From: Hyphomicrobiales bacterium | Lineage (GTDB): Bacteria > Pseudomonadota > Alphaproteobacteria > Rhizobiales > JAJFHB01 | Length of the DNA stretch: 64,000 nucleotides | Assembly (NCBI GenBank): GCA_021775755.1 | Contig: JAJFHE010000015.1 | Span: 107,617 to 171,616 of the forward strand | Direction of reading: 5' to 3' | Shown: positions 49,068 through 57,058 of the stretch, in pieces | Layout: every line of letters begins with the position of its first letter | How positions within the stretch are numbered: position 1 is the stretch's first letter | The notes under the pieces: generated by a model | The model's database searches: none | Told to the model about the DNA's origin: nothing | Seen by the model: the letters and a program-made list of their open reading frames with translations, nothing else | Position numbers and translations under genes: made by a program

Positions 49068-49693
49068 GTTCCTTCGTTCATCTCCGAAAGAAACTCTTCG
49101 GGTGAGATGAAAAATGGGTTACGCACCACTGCCCCCCGAACCACCATCAAGGGGTGGACCTTGAGGATGTCCATGATGGTTTTGCCGTCGAACGCCTTGG
49201 CATCGTACTGGCAGACAGCCGTCACAGGGTGTTCCGCCAACAACATGGTGACGCGGGATTCGTACTCAAGCAACCGCTCGCCTCCCGGTGTGTCGTTGAT
49301 CACCGCGTCCATTTCGCCGATTACCCGTGCGGCGGGGGCACCTTTGGCAACCGAATTCTCGTGGAACACTGTCAGCAGATCAAGCATACGGCTGGGGTCG
49401 AATTTGCCATCTTCGAAATAAATATCACGCGTGCCGACGACGCTTATCAGACCGTCATTTTCGCAAGCCTCATAGGATATTCCATTTTCGGCCAGATACG
49501 CCGTCAGCTCTTCGATTCTGATGTTGTCCGAGAAACATGCGGTACATTCTTTAGCCTGCAGCCCGCTCAGAATGAATTTCGCGAGTGACTCTTCCCTTTC
49601 GGCATCGTCGCTGTAAATTTGGCAGATATGGGTCCCTGGAGGGAACTGTTCGTCGGTGAAACCAAGCGATACGGTTGTATGAGAATGATTCAT
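49064..49693 (-). CDS. MEDS (DcmR-type sensory) domain protein
   Basis: The 209 residues form one MEDS domain, the predicted ligand-sensing domain of the methylotroph/methanogen DcmR regulators. Visible hallmarks are HICQIYSDDAEREESLAKFILSGL (split), KECTACFSD, the RMLDLLTVFHENSV segment, ARVIGEMDAV and AVCQYDAKAFDGKTIMDILKVHPLMVV, which is close to the family's C-terminal signature. There is no DNA-binding or transmitter domain, so it should act through a partner. Its stop overlaps the kinase start, which makes the kinase the obvious partner. Confidence 0.88.
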   Translation of the reverse strand: MNHSHTTVSLGFTDEQFPPGTHICQIYSDDAEREESLAKFILSGLQAKECTACFSDNIRIEELTAYLAENGISYEACENDGLISVVGTRDIYFEDGKFDPSRMLDLLTVFHENSVAKGAPAARVIGEMDAVINDTPGGERLLEYESRVTMLLAEHPVTAVCQYDAKAFDGKTIMDILKVHPLMVVRGAVVRNPFFISPEEFLSEMNEGT

Positions 49694-50103
49694 GCTTCAT
49701 CTCCAGGTCGCTATAGGATCCATCCGCCATGGTATGGAGCAAAAATTTCCGGCTGCCCGCAACAAGCCGGTCCATGCGCCAGTTTCGGTCGCTCTAACAC
49801 TTCTTTGCGGCGGATGAGCATCGATCGGTCCACTGAGTTGACGGCCGCCATTGTCGACAGCTGTGTTTCAGTTCGTTGTTACTGTAGGCGAACGATTTTC
49901 TTCGCGATGCACGCAATCACCAACACTACGTATAATTACTTAGCGAGTTTATGGAAGACTTGGATATCTGTCCATGACCGGGTCGGGTCGCGTATTGACT
50001 TTTCAGATTGGTCAATTCCTCAGCGGGGGTTTTTGGAGTCGGCCGGCTATGCGGGCCACACCGCCATTACTTCGACAGCCAGTCACAGTTCAGGCATTCC
50101 CGT
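49694..50103. promoter_or_regulatory. Intergenic region between the MEDS gene and the FixJ-type regulator
   Basis: The 410 bp hold the promoter of the MEDS-kinase unit (near 49694-49850) and the 3' region of the regulator gene. A 6-bp inverted repeat ATTGAC/GTCAAT with an 11-base spacer lies at 49994-50016. No coding frame looks real, and no terminator with a U-tract was seen. Confidence 0.4.
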
Positions 50104-50757
50104 TCAAGACTGTGTATCCAAATCGTGCTCCCCGACAACGCCATTCGATATCGCGATTCTTATCAGTTCTGCAAAACTGTTCGCCTGTAACCGCCGCATG
50201 ATATTTGCACGGTGAACTTCAACGGTGCGATGACTGATGTTGAGACTTCTGGCGATGTCCTTGTTCTGCTGACCGCTGACGAGTTTATCCAACACCTCGA
50301 TTTCGCGTGCAGAAAGCGTTTCTTCGATTGGAGCCCTTGCATTTTGTCCGGCGCCCGGACGTTTTTGACCGCTCGACTTGGCAAAAGTCTCTTCGAGAGC
50401 TTTCGCGACGGTGCCGACCGAGAAGGGCTTTTCAATAAAGTCATAGGCGCCGTTCTTCATGGCCTCTACCGCCATCGCCAGATCGGCCTGGCCGGACATT
50501 ACGATAACCGGCCAGTCCAAGCCCTGCTCCTGGAGTGAACTCAACACCTGTATGCCGTTGAGTTTTGGCATATTTACATCAAGGATCACCGCGCCCCGAT
50601 CAAGCTCCTCCAGCTTTTGCAGGAACGAGATTCCGTCCTCGAAGTTTTGCGTCCGATATTCCAACGATTCAAGGATTGCGACGAGCATGTTTCTGATTAG
50701 CTTGTCGTCGTCAACGACATAAACCAGATTTGATGTGCCGGTCGGCTTGAAAATCAT
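50104..50757 (-). CDS. FixJ-type response regulator (REC-LuxR HTH)
   Basis: The 217-residue protein has a receiver (about 8-120) with acidic VVDDDK, phospho-Asp60 in VILDVNMPKLNG, the SGQAD segment and Lys in FIEKPFS, joined to a LuxR/GerE helix-turn-helix (about 148-205) with LSAREIEVLDKLVSGQQNKDIA. This is the FixJ/TodT/StyR type, usually driven by soluble PAS-containing kinases such as the one encoded next to it. I use the ATG at 50757; a TTG four codons upstream is possible. Neither has a good ribosome site. Confidence 0.9.
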   Translation of the reverse strand: MIFKPTGTSNLVYVVDDDKLIRNMLVAILESLEYRTQNFEDGISFLQKLEELDRGAVILDVNMPKLNGIQVLSSLQEQGLDWPVIVMSGQADLAMAVEAMKNGAYDFIEKPFSVGTVAKALEETFAKSSGQKRPGAGQNARAPIEETLSAREIEVLDKLVSGQQNKDIARSLNISHRTVEVHRANIMRRLQANSFAELIRIAISNGVVGEHDLDTQS

Positions 50758-51204
50758 GCAAAACGCCAAAGAATGTTTATCGCGCTACGACAAGGATTGG
50801 CTGATTGGAGTACTGACGAACCGAAGCCAATCACGATGCAAGGAAAGTGAGTACCCGGTTATCGTGGCGTATGCAAAATAAACTGCGGTACTGAACGGGG
50901 ATGAGCCCCGATTTGCCGGTGCGGGTTTTGATGTGAAGGCGCCTTCACCGATGCCGTGCGACAACGGTGTCCTGGAGAGAGGGATGTAGTGGAGGGAGGT
51001 TTTCGGCCCTGGTCGATCGCTTTGCTCATCGAGTTGACAAAGCAGGCCAAATCCAGTGCTGAGCGAAGTCCATTTGAGCGTAAGAACGAGGACGAAGCGC
51101 TCGAGTTCAGTGTAATTGCCACACACAAATCGGCCGGGCAACGATACCTCACCCAAGCCGGCAGTGCGGGCGGCAGTCAAACTGCGGCGGCATCGGGTAG
51201 CCGC
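50758..51204. promoter_or_regulatory. Intergenic region between two response regulator genes
   Basis: The 447 bp contain a 16-base perfect palindrome at 50933-50948 and a small hairpin CGGGG-ATGAG-CCCCG at 50896-50910. They presumably include the promoter of the FixJ-type gene. Open frames on both strands here lack recognisable similarity and I do not call them. Confidence 0.45.
50933..50948. promoter_or_regulatory. 16-bp perfect palindrome, candidate operator
   Basis: GTGAAGGCGCCTTCAC is perfectly self-complementary and lies about 175 bp upstream of the FixJ-type regulator start. Its size and symmetry suit a dimeric regulator, possibly the LuxR-type protein itself. Confidence 0.5.
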
Positions 51205-51657
51205 TTATGCTGTTTCAGCCTGCACCGAACCGCTACAACACCAGCGCATCAGCATATGCCGCACCAGTTGTTCGAGTTTCAGCACCGATCCGGGTTTGGA
51301 ATGAAATGCCGCGGCGCCCAGTTCGAGAACACTCTCGGCGGTGTTCGGGTCGGTGCAGGTGGTTAGCACCACGAACGGGACGGGCTTTAGCGATACGATT
51401 GTCTGTGTGGCTTTCAAAATATCGAACCCGGACATGCGCGGCATATTGAGATCGAGGATCACCAGATTCGGCGTTGGCGCATTTTCATGGCCAGACTGCT
51501 TGTTCAGAAATGACATGGCCGTCTCGCCACAACCTGCACAATGCAACGTATGTCCGTGAACTACCCTGTCGAAGGCACGCTTCATGAGCCATAAATCGTC
51601 CGGGTCATCGTCGACGAGCAGGATATCTACTGTAGCGTTCAGTTTGTACTTCGACAT
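51205..51657 (-). CDS. Single-domain response regulator (Rcp1-like receiver)
   Basis: The 150-residue protein is a receiver domain alone: ILLVDDDPDDLWLMKRAF, phospho-Asp69 in LVILDLNMPRMSGFDIL, VVLTTCTD with the switch Thr, and Lys in AFHSKPGSVLKLEQLV. This matches the Rcp1/CheY-like class, which often serves bacteriophytochrome or hybrid kinases in phosphorelay. It has no output domain. It lies upstream of the FixJ-type gene on the same strand and probably exchanges phosphate with the nearby hybrid kinase; that partner assignment is inference. Confidence 0.88.
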   Translation of the reverse strand: MSKYKLNATVDILLVDDDPDDLWLMKRAFDRVVHGHTLHCAGCGETAMSFLNKQSGHENAPTPNLVILDLNMPRMSGFDILKATQTIVSLKPVPFVVLTTCTDPNTAESVLELGAAAFHSKPGSVLKLEQLVRHMLMRWCCSGSVQAETA

Positions 51658-51909
51658 GCCGATGTGCGCTTGATCCGATATCTTGGTTCAAATGTGCATT
51701 TGAGCGCCGACGGTGGTGATGGTGAATCCCGTCGCATTGAAGCCGCAAGGTTTGACTTAAATTTTACACCCTGATGCCGCGCATGAACATTCGTACCAAC
51801 GCTACGTAGTATCCCCTATCATCGCGGCGAACGGACGTTCGTGCCTTTCCGGTCGTAGCTGCTAAGATTGAGCGCCCAACCGGATCGTGGGTGAAAAGGG
51901 GTTATAACG

Positions 51910-53355
51910 ATGCAGAACAAGACCGTGTGTTACCGTAATGTCGACTGGCTTGTACGCTGGAATGGCGAGGCCGGGGCGCATGAATATGTGCGCGGCGGCG
52001 ATTTTGCCTATGATGGCGACAGTATTGTGCATGTCGGTCCAGGCTATGCAGGCGAAGTGGCGGAAGAGCGCGCTGGGGCCGGCCTCATGATCATGCCCGG
52101 CTTGATCAACCTGCACACTCACTCGGCGACAATGCCGGTGCTCAAGGGCATCCGCGAGGACATGGCCAATCCCTCGCTCTATATGTCGGCGCTCTATGAC
52201 GGCTGGAATCTTTTTCCGACGCCTGTGGAGCGCAAGCGTTGGAATACGGCTTATGCGTATGGCGAGATGCTGCGCTCGGGCTGCACGACCGTGCTCGACA
52301 TGTGCTACCCGTTTCCAGACTGGCTTGAGGTGGCGGACGAGAGCGGCATCCGCTGCTATTTCGGCGGTCTCTTCCAGTCCGCAAACTGGTCGACCACGAA
52401 CGGTCATAGCCTCGACTACATCTGGGCAGACGATGGCGGCACCGCGGCAATGGCACAGTCGATGCAGCTGATTGCCGATGCGCGGGCGCACGGTTCCGCG
52501 TTGCTCGATGGCGCGGTAACGCCTATGGCGGTCGACACCTGCACGGCGGAGCTTATTGCCGAAGCGGAACGCGAAAGCCAGGCCCTTGGCGCGCCGTTCC
52601 AGCTGCATGTCGGTGAATCGATGATCGAGTTTCTGGAGATGACGCGGCGTACCGGTCTCTCGCAGATGCAGTGGCTCGATGCCAACGATCTCTTGCTCGA
52701 AGGCATGCTCATCGGCCACGGCATTTTCCTCGATCATCATTCGTGGTTGCACTGGGGGACACGCGACGACCTCGACATTCTCGTCGATATCAAGGCAGTG
52801 GTGACCCATTGCCCGGTCGTGTTTTCACGCTACGGCATCACGCTTGAGTCCTTCGGACTTTACAATGATGCGGGCGTGACGATGACCATCGGCACCGACG
52901 TCTTCCCGCACAATATGATCGAGGAAATGCGCTCCGCCGCCGTGTGCGGGCGTATTGCCGACCAGCACATGCACGCGGTGCCGACGACGTCCGTTTTCGA
53001 GGCGGCGACCAGCGAAGCGGCAAAGGCGCTCGGACGCGACGATCTCGGCCGGCTTGCGGAAGGAGCCAAGGCGGATTTCGTCGTCGTCGACTGCAAGGTG
53101 CCGGAAATGCAGCCGCTTTACGATCCCCTGCGCAGTCTCATCCATACGGCGGCGGATCGCGCCGTGCGTGACGTTTATGTCGGTGGCATCGAGCGGGTAC
53201 GCGATGGTGTCGTCCTGTCGCTCGATATGCCGCGCATCGCGTCCGAGGTGAATGCAACCCAGGAGGCCCTGACGCCCGATGCCTCATCGCGGCATTGGGC
53301 CAAGAAACCGCTCGACGACATCGCGCCGCGCACGCTGCCGGTGGCCGAAACTTAA
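51910..53355 (+). CDS. Amidohydrolase (TrzN/AtzB, chlorohydrolase-deaminase type)
   Basis: The 481-residue protein belongs to the cytosine deaminase-like amidohydrolases. The metal ligands are visible: His69 and His71 in MPGLINLHTHS, His233 in FQLHVGES, His270 in LIGHGIFLDHHSW, and Asp330 in IGTDVFPHNM, so one zinc or iron site should form. The beta-sandwich ends flank the barrel. It hydrolyses an amine, amide or halide on a heterocycle or guanidine-like compound; the substrate cannot be named. It stands alone upstream of the orphan gene on the plus strand. Confidence 0.85.
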   Translation: MQNKTVCYRNVDWLVRWNGEAGAHEYVRGGDFAYDGDSIVHVGPGYAGEVAEERAGAGLMIMPGLINLHTHSATMPVLKGIREDMANPSLYMSALYDGWNLFPTPVERKRWNTAYAYGEMLRSGCTTVLDMCYPFPDWLEVADESGIRCYFGGLFQSANWSTTNGHSLDYIWADDGGTAAMAQSMQLIADARAHGSALLDGAVTPMAVDTCTAELIAEAERESQALGAPFQLHVGESMIEFLEMTRRTGLSQMQWLDANDLLLEGMLIGHGIFLDHHSWLHWGTRDDLDILVDIKAVVTHCPVVFSRYGITLESFGLYNDAGVTMTIGTDVFPHNMIEEMRSAAVCGRIADQHMHAVPTTSVFEAATSEAAKALGRDDLGRLAEGAKADFVVVDCKVPEMQPLYDPLRSLIHTAADRAVRDVYVGGIERVRDGVVLSLDMPRIASEVNATQEALTPDASSRHWAKKPLDDIAPRTLPVAET

Positions 53356-53542
53356 TTCAGAGTGGCCACTGTAAACCGATTTCCTGGTGGCTGGTGATCG
53401 CGACGTCGTTTTTATACGGCCAATGCGCACGTTCTGAGAAAGCAAGAGACAAGCAACCGCGGATAAAGCCCGGTTGACGAAGGGTCGCCCAATTTGGTTT
53501 CATCCTTGTTGTAGTTCTCGATTGCTAGACGGGGGCATCGTT

Positions 53543-54532
53543 ATGGTAGAGGATTCAGCACCGGTTCACGGAGAGCTGGACGAGAAACTTTCCGAATACA
53601 TCGATTTGAAACTTGAACCTCTTGTCAATCAGGCGGTCAAGGCGGAAGAGGAGGTGCGATACCGCCAGCTAAAATGGATCGTCGTATTTGTCGGTGTGGT
53701 TGGCGTCGGGACCTTCGTTACGCTAACAAACTATCTAATCAAAGATGCCGTTGAGGATGCCGTCGAGGAACAAATAGGCTTCGCTGGAGAACAACTCGAA
53801 ATTGGAATTGCGTTCACGATGGCAACAAAAATTGCCATTAGTGCTGAGGTGCCGCCGGAAGATGTCCGGTTCATGATGACATTTCTCGAAAAAGCGGCGA
53901 ACAATGACAAGCTGAAGGCGTCGTACAATTTCACCCCGCTGCTGATTCAAGTGGCACAATCACTTGTATCTGCAGGCCTGTCTCGAGAATTGGACAAGCT
54001 CGTCGTCCTGTTTGAAACTGAAGTCCTCCGGATAGGGGAGCTAACCGAAGCATTTTTGCACCACTACGGACAAGAGATAGTCGGCCGTCCAATTGCGCCT
54101 GACATCAACGATTTTGCACTGATGACATTCGAAAAACTGGAACGCGCGGCACCCGATTCCGGGTATCCGGAGCTCGGATTGTTGTATCGCACTTTGTATG
54201 AGGCAAACAAATCACGCGGCGCTGTGAGCGCCACTGTCGTTGAGCTTTTAGGGCAGTCTACGCAACTAAATGATGGCGACCGGATTCTCTTCTTTGAACA
54301 TATGTTGTTGCGTTCGAATTGGGGCAACTGGGTTCTCTCGTCGACCCCCGCTGTTTTGCAAATTGAGCGAAGCATAAGACAGTTTTTCTACAAGTACTCT
54401 AATGACATCGCAAAAATTTACGGTCTGTCGACTTCCAGGACAATCCGCGAAGCGTCTAACGGCCTGAATGCAGATGACGCCGCAGCGCTAGCGCAATGGA
54501 TTGCATTCTATGGAAAGCCTCCAGAGACGTAA
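53543..54532 (+). CDS. Orphan single-pass membrane protein of unknown function
   Basis: I do not recognise it. From the ATG at 53543 it has 329 residues: an acidic N-terminus (about 1-45), one hydrophobic helix (about 47-68, WIVVFVGVVGVGTFVTL), a short acidic coil DAVEDAVEEQ, then a large soluble helical domain. It is visibly richer in A+T than the neighbours and has no operon partner: it follows the amidohydrolase by 187 bp and converges with the TauD-type gene. The GGGGG before the ATG may serve as a weak ribosome site. Acquisition by transfer is plausible. Confidence 0.65.
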   Translation: MVEDSAPVHGELDEKLSEYIDLKLEPLVNQAVKAEEEVRYRQLKWIVVFVGVVGVGTFVTLTNYLIKDAVEDAVEEQIGFAGEQLEIGIAFTMATKIAISAEVPPEDVRFMMTFLEKAANNDKLKASYNFTPLLIQVAQSLVSAGLSRELDKLVVLFETEVLRIGELTEAFLHHYGQEIVGRPIAPDINDFALMTFEKLERAAPDSGYPELGLLYRTLYEANKSRGAVSATVVELLGQSTQLNDGDRILFFEHMLLRSNWGNWVLSSTPAVLQIERSIRQFFYKYSNDIAKIYGLSTSRTIREASNGLNADDAAALAQWIAFYGKPPET

Positions 54533-54551
54533 TCCTTCCGACGGCGCATTC

Positions 54552-55397
54552 CTATTTTGCAATCGTTGAACGCCGCATGACGCGCTTGAAGCCTTCGCCG
54601 CCGGTGCGGGCGGCGAGGTCGTCGTTCAGGGCTTTATGCATGGTGCAGCGGTTGTCCCACACCGCGATCGAATGCGGCTCCCAGGAAAACCGGCAGGTGA
54701 ACTCGTCGCGCGTTGCGTGCGCTTCAAGATGGTTGAGAAGCAGCGCGCTTTCCTCCGTTGTCATGCCTTCAATCTCACAGCAGTAGTCCGGGGAGATGAA
54801 AAGTGAGCGGCGGCCGGTCGCGGGATGGGTCCGATAGAGCGGGTGGGATGTGATCTGCCGCGTCATGTTCTCTTTGCCGCGCAGCGACATGCCTTTGTAG
54901 TTCTTCGAATGGTTCGCTGGTTCATGACTGTCGTGCACGGCTTTCAACGTGTCGACGATCGTTTTCATGCCCTTCGACAAGGTCGCGTAGGCGAGGTGCA
55001 TGTTGGCGAACATGGTGTCGCCGCCGACCGGCGGCATTTCCATACCGCACAGAACCGCACCCAGGGGTGGGTCTTCACGGAACGACATATCGGTATGCCA
55101 CCCGGCACCGAAATTGCGTACTTCGCTTGGCATCTTGACGATTTCAATGAGTTCGGGAAAGCCTTCGATGCCATGCACGAATGGATAATCTTCAAGTGTG
55201 CCAAAGCGTCTGGAAAAAGCGATGTGCTGTTCCGGGGTGAGGTCCTGATCGCGGAAAAAGATCACCAGATGATCGTGGAACGCCTGCTCGATGGCCGACC
55301 ATTGAGCATTGCTTAGAGGTTCCTTCAGATCGACCCCGTGGATTTCCGCGCCGATGGCGCTGGCGAGCGGCCTGACCTCGATTGACTGTGCGCACAT
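54552..55397 (-). CDS. TauD/TfdA-family Fe(II)/2-oxoglutarate dioxygenase
   Basis: The 281-residue enzyme has the iron facial triad His101 and Asp103 in GWHTDMSF and His254 in VWDNRCTMHKA, and a 2-oxoglutarate-binding Arg near FKRVMRRSTI at the C-terminus. The N-terminal IEVRPLASAIGAEIHGVDL is typical of TauD/TfdA. Members hydroxylate taurine, alkylsulfonates, phenoxyacetates or betaines; the substrate is not predictable. The ATG at 55397, with GGAG 8 bases upstream, is favoured over a GTG three codons earlier. It lies 66 bp after the lyase homologue on the same strand and may be cotranscribed. Confidence 0.92.
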   Translation of the reverse strand: MCAQSIEVRPLASAIGAEIHGVDLKEPLSNAQWSAIEQAFHDHLVIFFRDQDLTPEQHIAFSRRFGTLEDYPFVHGIEGFPELIEIVKMPSEVRNFGAGWHTDMSFREDPPLGAVLCGMEMPPVGGDTMFANMHLAYATLSKGMKTIVDTLKAVHDSHEPANHSKNYKGMSLRGKENMTRQITSHPLYRTHPATGRRSLFISPDYCCEIEGMTTEESALLLNHLEAHATRDEFTCRFSWEPHSIAVWDNRCTMHKALNDDLAARTGGEGFKRVMRRSTIAK

Positions 55398-55463
55398 CCA
55401 ATTCACTCCGCGCGGGACTTGATGTTCGCCGAACGTTACGTCCGGCAGAATTCGTGGTCAATG

Positions 55464-56933
55464 TCACGCAGGCACTGGCGAAGATGCGTTATCGAAAATG
55501 CGCACGGCGATGTGCTCCGCGAGGCTCGCAGCGCGTGGGCCAAGCGGTGCGCTTGTGTCGAGACCTGGAAAGGCGGCATCGATGGGCGCTTGCCAATGCG
55601 CCAGGGTTTTTGGTGGGGCACGGTCGGTGACCCTGTAGGCGCGAAGCGCAATCGGTGCGAGAGAGGCGAGCGCCATATCCAGCGCGCGTGCCGCGCGGTT
55701 TGCCTTGGTCCAGGCGAAAAATATTGGCGAGGCAACATCGTTCTGGCCGAATCCACCCGATTCGCTGCCGGGCAGCAGCGTGGCGCGGGCTTCGTGGCGG
55801 GCCTCTTCCTCGTACCCGGTTGCCGCCATCGCAAGGCAGCCGAGATAGCCGCGCCGCAAGTCGTCCTGATCATCCGAGCGGACCAGATGGTCGGGCAAAA
55901 GTGAAACCGAGCCATCGAGCAGCTTGGCGCTGTGGCGCTCGACGATGATGCAAAGATTTGCGAGCGACGCCGTGACCGCATCCATGGCCATGACAGCTTG
56001 CGCATTGTGGTAGCCGCCAGTTGAGATGAACTGGCCAAAGGGGTGCTCCTCGTCGGCATCGAGATAGACCGGGTTGTCGGTGACGGCGGCAAGCGACTCC
56101 GCGGCAATATCGCGAGCGAGCGTCCAGGCGCGATGTGCCTGACCCAGAATGCGGGGCAGAATTCGAAAACTGACGGGCGCCTGATAAGGCCGGCGGGGAC
56201 CCGCCCCCTCGTCCGCGACCAGCGAGCGTATGGTGCGTAATGCCCAGGCGTCGTGGACATTGTTCCATTGCGTCTCGAGCGCCTCATCGAAATGACCGAG
56301 CGGTGCCTTGAACGCGTCGGCGGAGAGGCTGAGGATTTCCGCTGCAATGCCTAGACGTCGTTCGGTGGTGAGGGCGACATCGGCAACGAGCGCACTGGCG
56401 CAGGGCGAGCCGTTTACGAGCGATAGGCCATCTTTTTCGCCAAGCTCGGATTGGTGCGCGACGTCGAGAAAGAGATGAGACAGAGAGAGGATTTCACCGG
56501 CGCCGCCCTGACCGCTGGCAGGAACTTCAGGCATCTTATCGTTCGCAAGCATGGCCGCGACGGCCTGCGCGACAGGGGGCGATATGGCGGCGTGGCCTTC
56601 GACAAAATTGGCAAGCCGGGCGAGCACCATGGTGCGCGCAACCCGGTCCGGGACCGGATCCCCCCAAGATGCGGCGGGCGCTATCGGTGGCCGGGCCGCC
56701 TGAGCGCGGCGCTCTTCGGGGGAAAGCTTGTGTTTGGCCATCTGCCCGAAACCGGTCGTGACACCGTAAATCGTAATGTCCGGATCCGCATCGAGCAGGT
56801 GCATGAAACGCTGGCGTGCCTCCACCATACGTTCGACCGCAGCATCGGAGAGGACAACATGTTCGCCGTGCCAGGCGACGCGCAGAACAGCGTCGAGTGT
56901 GATGTCATGGCGGGTATCGACGGTGAGGGTCAT
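55464..56933 (-). CDS. Aromatic amino acid lyase (HAL/PAL) family protein with altered MIO motif
   Basis: The 489-residue protein aligns along the histidine/phenylalanine ammonia-lyase fold: IYGVTTGFGQMAKHKL with the catalytic Tyr56, KDGLSLVNGSPCASAL (Asn region), PVSFRILPRILGQ, VTDNPVYL, and FISTGGYHNAQAV. At the MIO site, where lyases read VPSRGSVGASGDLAPLSHL, it reads VPASGQGGAGEILSLSHL, so the Ala-Ser-Gly triad is one residue short and its Ser is missing, although an ASG occurs a few residues earlier. It may be a MIO-free lyase of the ergothionase kind, or the shifted ASG may still cyclise. Start ATG 56933; it is divergent from the racemase. Confidence 0.8.
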   Translation of the reverse strand: MTLTVDTRHDITLDAVLRVAWHGEHVVLSDAAVERMVEARQRFMHLLDADPDITIYGVTTGFGQMAKHKLSPEERRAQAARPPIAPAASWGDPVPDRVARTMVLARLANFVEGHAAISPPVAQAVAAMLANDKMPEVPASGQGGAGEILSLSHLFLDVAHQSELGEKDGLSLVNGSPCASALVADVALTTERRLGIAAEILSLSADAFKAPLGHFDEALETQWNNVHDAWALRTIRSLVADEGAGPRRPYQAPVSFRILPRILGQAHRAWTLARDIAAESLAAVTDNPVYLDADEEHPFGQFISTGGYHNAQAVMAMDAVTASLANLCIIVERHSAKLLDGSVSLLPDHLVRSDDQDDLRRGYLGCLAMAATGYEEEARHEARATLLPGSESGGFGQNDVASPIFFAWTKANRAARALDMALASLAPIALRAYRVTDRAPPKTLAHWQAPIDAAFPGLDTSAPLGPRAASLAEHIAVRIFDNASSPVPA

Positions 56934-57058
56934 GGGTATGCCGGCGTTCTGGTGACGGAAACGGGAAACTCCTCTAGCACGAAACGCGGCCAATCAGAAC
57001 GTATGGCCGATTGACCGGGCCGCCGGCTTTCGCCTAACTGGGAGGAGGCACAGGCAGA

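Noticed and set aside
50785..51366. Open frames in the gap between the two response regulator genes
   Set aside because: Neither the minus-strand 131-residue nor the plus-strand 136-residue frame shows domain features or a ribosome site, and one overlaps the receiver gene.
55464..56933. Histidine ammonia-lyase (hutH)
   Set aside because: The MIO triad is altered and no hutU, hutI or hutG gene is nearby, so a histidine-utilisation assignment is not supported.
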